A stretch of 64,000 nucleotides of DNA from Pseudacidobacterium ailaaui (GCF_000688455.1 NZ_JIAL01000001.1:2883001-2947000), one strand, 5' to 3'. Shown: positions 17,865 through 27,412, counted from the first letter of the stretch. Notes: a model not told the origin generated them from the letters alone. Program-made: numbers and translations.

Positions 17865-18743
17865 ATGGGCGTTATAACGCTTGAAAAGAAGCCCGTTCTT
17901 ACCCGCCGCCGTTTCCTTGGACTCTCCGCCCTGTCTGCTGCCGGGTTGGGGCTTTACGCTGGTGAAATTGCGCGCCACGAGATTGATGTCGTCCCTCTCA
18001 CCATCAGGATTCCGGGCCTGCCGGAGGTCTTTCGAGGCTTTCGCCTGATACAGATTTCTGACATCCACATCATGGAATTCACCGAGCCCTCCTTCCTTCG
18101 GCTGGTTTTACATCAGGTAAATGCCCTGAAGGCAGATCTGGTGGTTCTGACAGGCGATTTTGTGAGCTATGGACCCATCCAGAGTAAACGGGCGGTCCAA
18201 TGGGCCTATGAATGCGGTCAACTGTTGACACATGTTCATTGCCAGGTGCGGTATGCCATTCTGGGAAACCATGACGGAGTGGTGGGGCAGGAGGCAGTCA
18301 CCGACGCGCTGACCACACATGGAATTCCAGTGCTGGCGAATGAATCCATCCCGATGGAGCGCGAAGGAAAGCGCTTCTGGCTGGCCGGTACGACAGACGC
18401 ACTTGAGGGAAAGCCAAAGCCGGACTTCGTCAAGGCCTTTCCCAAGACGGCGAAGGCGGATGGCGAGCCTGTCATCCTTCTGGCCCATGAGCCGGATGTG
18501 GCCCCGGAAGCCGCAAAGCATGGGTACCAACTCATGCTTTCCGGCCACACTCATGGTGGACAGGTACGTCTTCCCTTTGTGCCCCCTGTGTATCTTCCGC
18601 CGCTGGGAAAAAACTATCTTGCGGGGCATTTTCAGGTAGGCCCGATGCAGCTTTATGTCAATCGAGGCATTGGCGCGGTGGGGGTCCCATTCCGGCTGAA
18701 TTGCCCCCCTGAGATTACCGTCATCACGTTGGAGACGGCCTGA
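17865..18743 (+). CDS. Tat-exported metallophosphoesterase (YaeI-like)
   Basis: 292 residues. A twin-arginine signal (TRRRFLGLSALSAAGLG, residues 13-29) points to folded export. The calcineurin-like metal motifs follow in order: SDIHI, LTGDFVS, GNHD and SGHTHGGQ. Together they form the dinuclear metal site that hydrolyses phosphoester or pyrophosphate bonds. YaeI-type relatives act on lipid-linked or UDP-sugar substrates, but the substrate here is not known. Divergent from the PIG-L gene with a 96-nt gap. No ribosome-binding site precedes the ATG. Confidence 0.9.
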   Translation: MGVITLEKKPVLTRRRFLGLSALSAAGLGLYAGEIARHEIDVVPLTIRIPGLPEVFRGFRLIQISDIHIMEFTEPSFLRLVLHQVNALKADLVVLTGDFVSYGPIQSKRAVQWAYECGQLLTHVHCQVRYAILGNHDGVVGQEAVTDALTTHGIPVLANESIPMEREGKRFWLAGTTDALEGKPKPDFVKAFPKTAKADGEPVILLAHEPDVAPEAAKHGYQLMLSGHTHGGQVRLPFVPPVYLPPLGKNYLAGHFQVGPMQLYVNRGIGAVGVPFRLNCPPEITVITLETA

Positions 18744-18811
18744 GGAAGATGCCTGCTGATTTATAATCAATCCGATACTCACGTTCCTACAGCTAAAGGC
18801 CGCAAGCATTC

Positions 18812-20764
18812 ATGATTCGTTTCCTTCAAAAAGACAGCCGCATCGTCAAATGGATTTTTATTGTCATCATCGCTGTTTCCTGCATCACGATGGTGATCAC
18901 ACTCGTTCCTGGTATCTTCAGCGATACCACGACAGGTTCTGATACGTACGCCACCATTCGCAGCGGCGGGGTCTTCGGGCGTTTTTTTGGCTCGGGAGAT
19001 CAGGTCCCGATGCAAGATGTGCAGATGATTGCGCAACGGATGATGCAGCGTCAGCAGCTTCCTGACTTTGTGCTGCCATACATGGTGCAGCGCGTCGGCC
19101 AGGGGCTGATCCAGCAGCATATTGAGCTGGAGGAGGCCCGGCGTCTGGGAATCCATGTGACAGACGACGATCTGCGGAATTTCCTGCATACAGGGATGTG
19201 GGGACAGGTGCTGTTTCCGAATGGCCAATACATCGGCGACGACCGATATGCCAGCCTGGTCTCTGAAAACTTTGGGATTTCCCGCGAAAAATTTGAGAGT
19301 GAGCTTAAGAAGGAGCTGACGGAGCAACGTCTGCGGGCATTGATTACAGCTGGTGTCACGGTTTCCGACCAGCAGGTACGGGATGCTTATACGCAGCAGG
19401 CCACCAAAATCAAGTTTCAGTATGCAGTGCTCAGCGCCGACGACCTGCGCAAGCAAATCAATCCTACTGACACTGAGCTGCAAGCCTTCTTTAAGCAGAA
19501 TGCTGCGCGCTATGCCCGGGCCATTCCGGAGAAGCGCAAGATCGAATATGTTGCTTTTACCACAGCCAATCTTCCCGGAGGAGCGCCTCAGGTTACGGAC
19601 GCGGAGGTGCAGCAGTACTATAACCAGCACCAGAGCGAGTATCACGTAGACGACCAGGTCAAAGTCCGTCACATTCTGATTAAGGTGGATCCAAATGCCG
19701 ATGCCAAAGCTGATGCTGCGGCAAAGCAGAAGGCAGAAGACATTCTGAAGCAGCTGCACAATGGTGCAAACTTTGCCGACCTGGCCAAGAAATATTCAGA
19801 TGATCCTGGCAGTAAGGACCAGGGCGGGGAACTTGGGTTTATCAAGCACGGTGTAACGGTCCCGGAGTTTGACAAGGCCGCCTTTGCATTGCAGCCCGGG
19901 CAGATTTCGGATCTGGTCCGCACCAAATACGGTTATCACATCATTCAGACTGAAGAGAAGCAGGCGGCCCATACCCGTCCCCTGGATGAAGTGAAGCCGG
20001 AAATTGTGGCGATGCTCACGCGCCAGAAAGAAGCCCAGGCCGAGCAGGCATTTGCAAATCAGCTTGCTCAGGAAGCCCAGAAGAGCGGGCTGGAAAAGAC
20101 GGCGCAGGCGCATCACCTGCAGGTGGTCACCACCGACTACCTGGAACAATCTGCCATTGTCCCGGGGCTTGCCGATGGCTCCCAGCTCCTGAGCAGCGCG
20201 TTTTCCGCCAAACCTGGATCGGCACCTCTGGTAGCATCCATCGGAGACGGATATGCCGTTTTCCAGGTGAAGGACATTCAATCCGCCCATGCCCCTACGT
20301 TTGAGGAATACAAGTCGCATGTGCTGGACGACTACCGGGACGAGCAGCTGCCCCAGTTGCTGGCCCGTAAGACGAATGAACTTGCCGACAAGGCCCATGC
20401 CGAGAACGATCTCGAAAAGGCAGCGAAGGAAGTCGGGGCCACGGTCAAGACCAGTGATCTGGTGGGCCGCGATGCTCAGGTACCTGACGTAGGACAGCTT
20501 TCCTCCGTGGCCCCTGGACTCTTTGATCTCACTCCAGGGCAAATCAGCAAGGCCATCAACACCGGCCGTACAGGAGTCGTCGCCAAACTGCTGGACAAGC
20601 AGCTTCCTACTCCGGACGACATTAAGAAAAACTTTGAATCTACGCGCGATGCTTTGCTGAACCAGCAGCGGGACCAGATGTATGAAGTTTTTCTTTCCAG
20701 CCTGATGGAAAAGTATGAAAAGGAAGGCCGCATCCGGATCAACCGGCGAGTGCAGCAGTCCTAG
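18812..20764 (+). CDS. PpiD-like periplasmic peptidyl-prolyl isomerase/foldase
   Basis: 650 residues with an N-terminal cytoplasmic stub and one anchor (WIFIVIIAVSCITMVITLV, residues 14-32), then a SurA_N-like helical region (about 60-200). A parvulin domain lies at about 280-385 (VRHILIKVD ... GGELGFIKHG ... TKYGYHIIQ), followed by a second, divergent segment and a helical C-terminus. This is the architecture of PpiD, which sits at the Sec translocon and helps outer-membrane and secreted proteins fold. A TATAAT (18762-18767) precedes it. A strong terminator lies 20 nt after the stop, so it is probably monocistronic. Confidence 0.9.
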   Translation: MIRFLQKDSRIVKWIFIVIIAVSCITMVITLVPGIFSDTTTGSDTYATIRSGGVFGRFFGSGDQVPMQDVQMIAQRMMQRQQLPDFVLPYMVQRVGQGLIQQHIELEEARRLGIHVTDDDLRNFLHTGMWGQVLFPNGQYIGDDRYASLVSENFGISREKFESELKKELTEQRLRALITAGVTVSDQQVRDAYTQQATKIKFQYAVLSADDLRKQINPTDTELQAFFKQNAARYARAIPEKRKIEYVAFTTANLPGGAPQVTDAEVQQYYNQHQSEYHVDDQVKVRHILIKVDPNADAKADAAAKQKAEDILKQLHNGANFADLAKKYSDDPGSKDQGGELGFIKHGVTVPEFDKAAFALQPGQISDLVRTKYGYHIIQTEEKQAAHTRPLDEVKPEIVAMLTRQKEAQAEQAFANQLAQEAQKSGLEKTAQAHHLQVVTTDYLEQSAIVPGLADGSQLLSSAFSAKPGSAPLVASIGDGYAVFQVKDIQSAHAPTFEEYKSHVLDDYRDEQLPQLLARKTNELADKAHAENDLEKAAKEVGATVKTSDLVGRDAQVPDVGQLSSVAPGLFDLTPGQISKAINTGRTGVVAKLLDKQLPTPDDIKKNFESTRDALLNQQRDQMYEVFLSSLMEKYEKEGRIRINRRVQQS

Positions 20765-20784
20765 CAATCTGAATGAAGGCAACT

Positions 20785-20826
20785 AAGACCCGCACTGGAG
20801 AATCTCTCGAATGCGGGTCTTTTCAT
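20785..20826 (+). terminator. Intrinsic terminator after the PpiD-like gene
   Basis: 10-bp stem AAGACCCGCA/TGCGGGTCTT with a 17-nt loop and a T-run (TTTTCATTTTC) on the plus strand. Confidence 0.85.
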
Positions 20827-20845
20827 TTTCAAAGGACATTCTTCT

Positions 20846-22363
20846 ATGCCATCTGAACGGGCCTCCGGACTTCTGCTTCACATCACATCCCTGCCTTCCT
20901 ATGGCGGTATTGGCGATCTGGGCCCTGCGGCCTACGCTTTTGCTGATTTTTTGGCCGCCGCAAAACAACGGCTTTGGCAGGTCCTTCCGCTCAGCCCTAC
21001 CGGCTACGGGAATTCACCGTATGCGGCGCTCTCAGCGTTTGCCGGAAATCCACTGCTTGTTAGTCTGGAGAAGCTTTCAGACTGGGGTTGGATGGATGGT
21101 GCCAGGATTGCCGGTCTGGAGGGGCGATCAGGAAATGTACGCTTTGATGTCGTAGGGCAGCAGAAGGTCCCATTGCTACGAGAGGCCGCACGTAACTTTC
21201 TTCATGACCACAGCAAGCCGCATCATCAGCAACAGTGGTCGCGATTTGAAGACTACTGCCGCACGAACGGAACATGGTTGGACGATTTTGTTCGGTTCAC
21301 GGTTCTACGTCGTAAATTCGGCTTTACAAGCTGGAACACCTGGCCCGGGGAGCTGGCCTATCGGAACAAGGAAGCGCTGGCCCGGTTTGACCAGGAGCAC
21401 AGTGAAGAGCTGGCCGTAGAGCGGATTATTCAGTTTGCGTTTGACGAGCAATGGGCAGAGCTGCGCCGATACTGCGCTGAACGGGGCATTCGATTTATCG
21501 GCGATGTGGCGATTTTTGTCAGCTATGACAGCGCGGACGTGTGGACACATCCAGACATTTTTGAGCTGAAGGAAGACCTCTCACCCCTGCGTGTGGCTGG
21601 AGTGCCTCCGGATTACTTCAGCAAAACAGGACAGCGATGGGGAAATCCGCTTTACCGGTGGGAGGTGCTTGCGCAGCGCGGCTTTGACTGGTGGGTGGAC
21701 CGCATCCGGCGTGCCCATGCGCTTTATGATTTGATCCGTCTGGACCATTTCCGCGGCTTTGAAGCATATTGGGCGATTCCTGCAGAAGAAGAAACGGCGG
21801 TGAACGGGGAATGGGTCAAGGCCCCGGGTGAGGCATTATTTCGACGGCTGCAAGATGCTCTGGGCGAACTGCCGTTTCTTGCCGAAGACCTGGGAGTTAT
21901 TACCCCGGAAGTGGACCATCTCCGCGAAGAGTTTGGTTTTCCGGGTATGAGAGTCTTGCAGTTTGGTTTCTCCAATCGAGGAGCACATAATTACCTTCCT
22001 CATCGCTTTGAGAAGAATACCGTGGTCTACACGGGCACTCATGATAACGACACGACCCGCGGCTGGTGGGAAAATGGCGCAACCGAGGCAGAACGCTCCG
22101 CTGTAAAAGCCTATCTGGGACCGACGGCCGACGGGGTGGTATGGCCGCTCATTCGTGCCGCAGCCAGTTCCGTGGCCGATATCTGTCTCTTTCCTGCTCA
22201 GGACATTCTGGAACTCGGCTCTGAGGCGCGCATGAACATACCGTCGCAGTCGGAAAACAACTGGGGTTGGCGCTGCCCGGAAAATGCATGGACCCCGGAA
22301 CTTGCGCAGAAGCTGGCAGAACTCACCGAGGTCACGGACCGGGATGGGGCTACAGGACCCTGA
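20846..22363 (+). CDS. malQ: 4-alpha-glucanotransferase (amylomaltase, GH77)
   Basis: 505 residues, the usual length. It transfers alpha-1,4-glucan segments between maltodextrins. Visible GH77 blocks: ITSLPSYGGIGDLG near the start, LPLSPTGYGNSPYA, GDVAIFVSYDSADVW, the nucleophile region IRLDHFRGFEAYW, the acid/base ELPFLAEDLGVITPEV, and the transition-state aspartate in GTHDNDTTRGWW. It probably works with glycogen or trehalose metabolism; no other glycogen genes are adjacent. The start follows 20 nt after a terminator; the ribosome site is weak (AGGACA). Confidence 0.96.
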   Translation: MPSERASGLLLHITSLPSYGGIGDLGPAAYAFADFLAAAKQRLWQVLPLSPTGYGNSPYAALSAFAGNPLLVSLEKLSDWGWMDGARIAGLEGRSGNVRFDVVGQQKVPLLREAARNFLHDHSKPHHQQQWSRFEDYCRTNGTWLDDFVRFTVLRRKFGFTSWNTWPGELAYRNKEALARFDQEHSEELAVERIIQFAFDEQWAELRRYCAERGIRFIGDVAIFVSYDSADVWTHPDIFELKEDLSPLRVAGVPPDYFSKTGQRWGNPLYRWEVLAQRGFDWWVDRIRRAHALYDLIRLDHFRGFEAYWAIPAEEETAVNGEWVKAPGEALFRRLQDALGELPFLAEDLGVITPEVDHLREEFGFPGMRVLQFGFSNRGAHNYLPHRFEKNTVVYTGTHDNDTTRGWWENGATEAERSAVKAYLGPTADGVVWPLIRAAASSVADICLFPAQDILELGSEARMNIPSQSENNWGWRCPENAWTPELAQKLAELTEVTDRDGATGP

Positions 22364-22421
22364 GTGTAGCGGTCCTCCATGCGCGGCCGGGTCTGGCGGA
22401 GCATTGAATAGGAATCCAGCG

Positions 22422-22427
22422 TAAAAT
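22422..22427 (+). promoter_or_regulatory. Candidate -10 box of coaBC
   Basis: TAAAAT ends 9 nt before the coaBC ATG with no Shine-Dalgarno; suggests a leaderless or near-leaderless transcript. Confidence 0.3.
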
Positions 22428-22436
22428 CTCATTTGT

Positions 22437-23654
22437 ATGAAAGTCACGGTCGGGGTCTCGGGTGGAATTGCGGCCTACAAGGCGGTAGAACTGGTCCGTG
22501 CATTTCAGCGCCAGGCGCTGGATGTTCACGTTGTGATGACGGAAGCGGCTCAGCGGTTTATTCAGCCGCTTACGTTCGCCTCGCTGACCGGGCACCGGGT
22601 CATCACCAGTTTATGGAATGACGGGCCCGAGGAAGAAAACCCGGCCTCAGCGATTGAGCATATTGATACGGCCATTTCCACCGATGCACTGGTTGTGGCT
22701 CCGGCGACGGCAAATCTTGTGGCAAAGTTTGCGCAGGGGCTTGCAGATGATTTCCTGACGACGATGTATCTGGCGACTCCTGCGCCGGTGGTGCTGGCCC
22801 CGGCGATGAACGTGAATATGTGGAACCACCCGGCGACGCAGGCCAACCTCAGGCTGCTTGAAGACCGTGGCGTCCGGATTGTGCCTCCGGAAAGCGGCCA
22901 GCTAGCCTGCGGAATGGTCGGCAGCGGACGGCTGGCAGAGACAGATGCGATCCTGCGGGCCGTACTGGATGTGCTCCATCGCCGCAATGATCTGGCCGGC
23001 GAGACGGTGCTGATTACGGCCGGGGGCACCCGCGAGTCTATCGATCCGGTGCGGTTTCTGGGAAACCGTTCCAGCGGGAAGATGGGCTATGCCCTGGCAG
23101 AGGCCGCCCTGCGACGGGGAGCGAAGGTGGTACTGGTCAGTGCGCCCACGGCCTTGCGTCCACCGCTTGGCTGCGAGGTCGTTCCTGTGACGACAACCGA
23201 AGAGATGCGGACTGCTGTGCTGGGCCGCTTGCCGGAAGCTACGATCATCGTCAAGGCCGCAGCCGTGGCGGACTACCGTCCGGTGGTCCAGGCCGAGCAG
23301 AAATTGAAGCGTTCCGGGCCTCTGACGATTGAACTCCAGCCAACCGAGGACATCCTGGCTGAAGTCGTGCAGCGGAGGCGCGAAGGCCAGCTTGTGATCG
23401 GGTTTGCAGCCGAGACTGAAAATGCTTTGGTCCACGGCCGCGATAAGCTGCTGCGCAAAGGGGCCGACGCCATTGTGCTGAACGATGTCTCCCGCGAGGG
23501 GATTGGCTTTGATTCCGATCGCAACGCGGTGACGTTTCTCACCCGGCAGACAGCCATCGAATTTCCTGAGATGACCAAGCGGGAACTGGCCGACCGGATC
23601 CTGGAAGAGGTCATGTCGCTGCGCAGGCCCCAGAAGGTTGTAGCGGAGCAGTGA
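22437..23654 (+). CDS. coaBC: Bifunctional phosphopantothenoylcysteine decarboxylase/synthetase
   Basis: 405 residues catalysing two steps of coenzyme A synthesis. The N-terminal CoaC flavoprotein has GVSGGIAAYK, the PAMNVNMW motif and the PESGQLACGMVGSGR loop containing the active cysteine. The C-terminal CoaB (from about 190) has ITAGGTRESIDPVRFLGNRSSGKMG in two parts, AAAVADYRP and the KxK segment KLKRSG. Length and order are normal. The stop is followed 5 nt later by the ATG of the uracil-DNA glycosylase, so the two are likely co-transcribed. No ribosome site precedes the ATG. Confidence 0.97.
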   Translation: MKVTVGVSGGIAAYKAVELVRAFQRQALDVHVVMTEAAQRFIQPLTFASLTGHRVITSLWNDGPEEENPASAIEHIDTAISTDALVVAPATANLVAKFAQGLADDFLTTMYLATPAPVVLAPAMNVNMWNHPATQANLRLLEDRGVRIVPPESGQLACGMVGSGRLAETDAILRAVLDVLHRRNDLAGETVLITAGGTRESIDPVRFLGNRSSGKMGYALAEAALRRGAKVVLVSAPTALRPPLGCEVVPVTTTEEMRTAVLGRLPEATIIVKAAAVADYRPVVQAEQKLKRSGPLTIELQPTEDILAEVVQRRREGQLVIGFAAETENALVHGRDKLLRKGADAIVLNDVSREGIGFDSDRNAVTFLTRQTAIEFPEMTKRELADRILEEVMSLRRPQKVVAEQ

Positions 23655-23659
23655 CCCTG

Positions 23660-24496
23660 ATGTCTCTCACTCCTGAAATGCAGCAGGCATTGGCAGCACG
23701 TCTACGTTATTACCGCGATCTCGGTGTTGGAGAGTTTTACCGCCGAGGAAATCCCGAGAGGAATGTAAGCTGCTCCGAAATCCCGGAGCCGGAACCCGAA
23801 GATCTCATGTCCAGGACCCAGGCCCGACCCGCACCCGCTGCAGAGTTGTTCGTTGACGCCACCGAAGTCCTTTCGCCGGAAAAACGGGCCGATGCCCTGC
23901 GCCTGGTCCAGCAGGAGATCGGCGAATGCACGCGCTGTCCGCTGGCATTTCTGGGCCGGCATACCATCGTTTTTGGTGAAGGGGACCCGAATGCCCGCCT
24001 TCTTTTCGTTGGCGAAGGACCAGGCGCGGATGAAGACATGCAGGGACGTCCCTTTGTGGGCCGGGCCGGGCAGCTGCTCAATAACATGATTTCGGCCATG
24101 GGCCTCAAGCGGGAGCAGGTGTATATTGCCAACGTCGTCAAGTGCCGACCTCCACAAAACCGCACACCGGAGCCTGTGGAAGCCACAACCTGCTCGCAGT
24201 TTCTCTTCCGGCAGATTGATATTCTCCGTCCGGAGGTGATTGTTGCACTCGGCGCAACGGCGGCCACCTATCTTTTGAACAGCAAGTCTGCCTTAGGCGG
24301 ACTGCGGGGAAGACTGCATGAAGTGCGCGGGGCCAAGGTGGTCGTGACCTATCATCCGGCGTATCTGCTGCGCGACCCGCGCCAGAAAAAGGAAGCCTGG
24401 AAAGATCTCCAACTGGCAATGGCGGAGCTTGGACTCTCGGTTCCAAAGCGTTCGAACGAGTCGAATTCGTCTCCTGGCGCTCTTCCTGAGGCGTGA
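23660..24496 (+). CDS. Family 4 uracil-DNA glycosylase (iron-sulfur)
   Basis: 278 residues. The family 4 motif A reads GEGPGADEDMQGRPFVG, and the catalytic C-terminal block reads VVTYHPAYLLRDP. Four cysteines fit the [4Fe-4S] site: CTRC (about 92-95), VKCRPP and ATTC. It removes uracil from DNA as the first step of base excision repair. About 85 residues precede the catalytic domain, longer than thermophile family 4 enzymes, and look low-complexity and charged. A GTG at 23651 overlapping coaBC is possible, but the ATG at 23660 has GGAG 11 nt upstream and is preferred. Confidence 0.93.
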   Translation: MSLTPEMQQALAARLRYYRDLGVGEFYRRGNPERNVSCSEIPEPEPEDLMSRTQARPAPAAELFVDATEVLSPEKRADALRLVQQEIGECTRCPLAFLGRHTIVFGEGDPNARLLFVGEGPGADEDMQGRPFVGRAGQLLNNMISAMGLKREQVYIANVVKCRPPQNRTPEPVEATTCSQFLFRQIDILRPEVIVALGATAATYLLNSKSALGGLRGRLHEVRGAKVVVTYHPAYLLRDPRQKKEAWKDLQLAMAELGLSVPKRSNESNSSPGALPEA

Positions 24497-24497
24497 T

Positions 24498-24600
24498 TTG
24501 AATTTGCTTAAATTCTTGAAAAGAAGAGACTTATTTTCAAAATATTGAAAAGAAACAACTTGATTGCAAATGATTGAAAATAATATATTTCGGCTGCAAA
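24498..24600. repeat. AT-rich intergenic block with 29-bp phased TTGAAAA motifs
   Basis: TTGAAAAGAA starts at 24516 and again at 24545, and TTGAAAATAA at 24574, each 29 bp apart. An inverted repeat TTTTCAA/TTGAAAA (24534-24540 and 24545-24551) overlaps the middle copy. The block is far more AT-rich than its surroundings and lies between the 3' ends of two converging genes. Confidence 0.5.
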
Positions 24601-24608
24601 AATCAGAA

Positions 24609-24635
24609 AGGTCCCCTCGGTAAACGAAGGGACCT
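24609..24635 (-). terminator. Intrinsic terminator of the DUF2911 gene
   Basis: AGGTCCC/GGGACCT stem, extended by TCG/CGA across one mismatch, with a short loop. On the minus strand it is followed by TTTCTGATTTTT, so it serves the minus-strand gene. Confidence 0.65.
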
Positions 24636-24748
24636 CCATAACGGATCATGAAACGGTCGGTCGGTTTTGTGCCCTTATTTTCAGGATAGCAATTTTCGGG
24701 GAAATTCCCTGCACATCACTCCAGTAAAAATGTCTGGTCTCGGGGCCT

Positions 24749-25297
24749 TCACGGTACGGCGGTAACGCTGACGTAGACGTTGGTCGTTTCCCAGCGCAGG
24801 TGCAGTTCCGAGGTATTGCCTTTCGTGTTTTCAAAGCGGATCTGGAAGGTTTCGACCGGATTGCTGGGGACCACGCCTTCGCTCATCTTTACCCGGCCAA
24901 GGTCTTTGCTCTGGTCATACTGAGTGCCCCACTGGCCGGTTTGCCGGTTCACGATGAGTGTCCACCCATGCTCTTCGGGAATGGTGTAGAGGGTGTAAGT
25001 GCCGGCGGGGACGCCCAGGTCACCAATCCTGAGATTGACGTCCGTTTTGAGGGTGGTGGCGGCGTTGGCACCGGTACGCCATACCTTGTCATAGGGGACC
25101 AGCCCGCCAAAAATTTTGCGGCCACGCATCGAGGGCGCTGAATAGTCAATCGTGATGGTATGCCCGGCAAGAGAAACGCTGGCCTGTGCAGGAGGGCTGA
25201 GAGGTGGTTTGCTGCTCTGGGCCAAGGCCATGGCACAGGACATGAAGGCGGCCAGGGCGATCGAAGACAACAATTTTGCTGAGGGTTTCAGGCGCAT
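24749..25297 (-). CDS. Secreted DUF2911 protein
   Basis: 182 residues with a signal peptide (LLSSIALAAFMSCAMALAQ). The rest is one DUF2911 domain: SVSLAGHTITIDYSAPSMRG, GGLVPYDKVWRTGANAATT, VPAGTYTLYTIP and the WTLIVNRQTGQWGTQYD segment (given in parts). The family is common in Bacteroidetes and Acidobacteria and has no proven function. The ATG at 25297 is preferred over the longer frame because AGGAGAG lies about 10 nt upstream and the signal peptide starts there. Monocistronic, with its own terminator. Confidence 0.9.
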   Translation of the reverse strand: MRLKPSAKLLSSIALAAFMSCAMALAQSSKPPLSPPAQASVSLAGHTITIDYSAPSMRGRKIFGGLVPYDKVWRTGANAATTLKTDVNLRIGDLGVPAGTYTLYTIPEEHGWTLIVNRQTGQWGTQYDQSKDLGRVKMSEGVVPSNPVETFQIRFENTKGNTSELHLRWETTNVYVSVTAVP

Positions 25298-25378
25298 AGG
25301 GGTAACTCTCCTTGACTGCTTTTCTATCAGAACGCGGAGCAGCGCAACTGTCAAAGGTGTGTAGTATGCTAAGAATGT

Positions 25379-25452
25379 GCGCCCGTAGCTCAGCTGGATA
25401 GAGCGAATGCCTCCGGAGCATTAGGTCGGGAGTTCGAATCTCTCCGGGCGCG
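25379..25452 (+). tRNA. tRNA-Arg (anticodon CCG)
   Basis: 74 nt folding into a full cloverleaf. The acceptor GCGCCCG/CGGGCGC is perfect. The D stem is GCTC/GAGC and the anticodon stem AATGC/GCATT with loop CTCCGGA. The T arm is GGGAG/CTCTC around TTCGAAT, and the discriminator base is G. The anticodon CCG reads CGG codons. CCA is not encoded. Confidence 0.97.
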
Positions 25453-25707
25453 CCATCCCTCCTGCCGGGGAAGCCAGGGTCTGACGTCCTTCGTGATCTT
25501 TGCCGAAAGATTGTCGATCGGTTCCGTGAGATTCGCAGGAAAGCGTATACTTTCAATCATCTGTAAAATATTAAGGAACAATCAGGCCCAGGTGCTGTTT
25601 CCATGCCGCGCAGTGGTGCGGTGAGCCTATTGTTGGGTTTGTGCTTTTTTGCGACTTTCTTCGCACCCTGTTCCCAAGTTCGCCGATGAGATATTAGAGA
25701 GTTCGCG

Positions 25708-27402
25708 ATGCAAAACACCTGGCAAGACATTCTGGTCCTGGGCCTGCTGGTGCTGTTGTTCGGGATGATCCACCGCAGGCGGACCTCTGTACGTCTGGTG
25801 TATTGGATCGCGGGCTGGTTTTTTGTTCTGGCCCACTTTGCTGCACTGCAGCTGCGGCCGGCCTCATACTTCGGACAGAACCTGCAGTGGGCCGTAAGCG
25901 CATCGGGGCTGGCGCTGGCTGGGACCTGTTTTCTTCTGGCGGCCATGGCCACGCGCCTGTCGCTACGTTATCAATTCCTTCTGGGATCCATCGCCAGTAT
26001 TCCCGCGCTGACGTTTATCTTTCTGGTGGCATTCGACTATGACCGTGTTGCCCCGCTGATTTTTCTGGTCAATCTGGGCGAATGCGGCGCAATCTGGGCG
26101 GGGGTACGGTTTGCCGCGCGTCGGAAGAAGATTCTGTGGGCGAACAATCTGATTGCACTGGCCTGTGGTACGTGGCTGCTGGAACTGATTGCGCACCATC
26201 AGGCAGGAATGGGGCTGAATGCCATTCTTACCCAGGTTTTTCTTCTCAACGCGGTGCTGTACTGGGAAGATTTCCGCCGGGCCTCAGTCGGGGTGGTTAC
26301 GGCTTCAGTAGGGTTGGTGGCCTGGGCCATGGTCTTTCCCGCCAGCGCCATCCTTTTTCATTTCTATCCGCATCTGCTGGTCACCTCGCCGCTGTGGAAT
26401 GTGCCCAAGTACTTTGTGGAATTTGGCATGATCCTGACGCTGATGGAGGAGCAGATTGTGGATGCGGAGACACAGCGGAAGCAATATCAGCTGCTGTTTG
26501 ACAGCAATCCGCATCCGATGTTCCTTTATGATCCGCAAGGATTGAAGGTGCTGCGGGTGAACGATGCGGCGCTCGTGCAATATGGCTACAGTCGGGAAGA
26601 GTTTCTTGCCCTGCGCGTGATGGAGCTGGTGGATGTATCGGACCGGGTGGAGGCGCAAAAGGTGATTCTGCGGGAAGGAGAGGACGTAAGGACCACTGGC
26701 CCCTGGAAGCACCGCAGGAAAGACGGCAGTCGGTTCCATGCCGAGATTTCTTCACACTCCATTGAGTTTGAGGGGCGCAGAGTCCGGTTCTGCATGGTGA
26801 TTGACGTCTCCGATAAGCAGAGGCTTTATGAGCAACTGGAGCATCGGGCCAATCACGATCCGCTGACAAATCTGCCCAACCGCTTTCATCTGGAGCAAAG
26901 GCTGCGGCATACGCTGGAGACAGCGGCGCGGCACAAGCAGAAGGCGGCGATCCTCTGCATTGATCTGGACCGCTTCAAGCAGATCAATGATACGTATGGC
27001 CACGCGGTGGGCGACATTTGCCTGCAGGAAATTGCGGGCCGCCTGAAAAAACGTCTTCGCGAATCCGATACAGTGGCTAGGACAGGTGGCGAGGAATTCA
27101 CCATTGTTCTTGGCGATCTGCATGCGGATGCGGATGCGGAGAAGGTGGCCGCAGACCTGCTGGGCGCATTCCGCCGACAGTTTACCGTCTCCGGGGTGAC
27201 GCTGGACCTTTCCGCGAGCCTTGGGATCGCGATTTATCCGGACCACGGAGTGGATGCTCATCAGCTCTGGAGGGCCGCCGATCTGGCCATGTACCGGGCC
27301 AAGAGGGCCGGAGGAGGCCGTTATATGAAGGCCGATGGAATGGAACAGTCCATCATTACGCTGTTCCGGCCCAAGGCCGAAACGCACCCGCCGGACGCAT
27401 AA
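25708..27402 (+). CDS. Membrane diguanylate cyclase with PAS domain
   Basis: 564 residues. Seven or eight membrane helices fill residues 1-240 and form a MASE-like sensor of unrecognised type. A PAS domain follows (about 255-370: QLLFDSNPHPMFLYDPQGLKVLRVND), then a GGDEF domain (about 385-545) with the intact active site GGEEF. The product-inhibition site RESD lies five residues before it, as required for feedback binding of c-di-GMP. It should make c-di-GMP in response to a membrane or redox/light signal that cannot be read here. No EAL domain is fused. It converges on the peptidase gene with a 10-nt gap. Confidence 0.94.
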   Translation: MQNTWQDILVLGLLVLLFGMIHRRRTSVRLVYWIAGWFFVLAHFAALQLRPASYFGQNLQWAVSASGLALAGTCFLLAAMATRLSLRYQFLLGSIASIPALTFIFLVAFDYDRVAPLIFLVNLGECGAIWAGVRFAARRKKILWANNLIALACGTWLLELIAHHQAGMGLNAILTQVFLLNAVLYWEDFRRASVGVVTASVGLVAWAMVFPASAILFHFYPHLLVTSPLWNVPKYFVEFGMILTLMEEQIVDAETQRKQYQLLFDSNPHPMFLYDPQGLKVLRVNDAALVQYGYSREEFLALRVMELVDVSDRVEAQKVILREGEDVRTTGPWKHRRKDGSRFHAEISSHSIEFEGRRVRFCMVIDVSDKQRLYEQLEHRANHDPLTNLPNRFHLEQRLRHTLETAARHKQKAAILCIDLDRFKQINDTYGHAVGDICLQEIAGRLKKRLRESDTVARTGGEEFTIVLGDLHADADAEKVAADLLGAFRRQFTVSGVTLDLSASLGIAIYPDHGVDAHQLWRAADLAMYRAKRAGGGRYMKADGMEQSIITLFRPKAETHPPDA

Positions 27403-27412
27403 AGATCGGGCT

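Noticed and set aside
18779-20782. Two long minus-strand frames opposite the PpiD-like gene
   Set aside because: No ribosome site, no family motifs and odd composition; shadows of a strongly supported gene.
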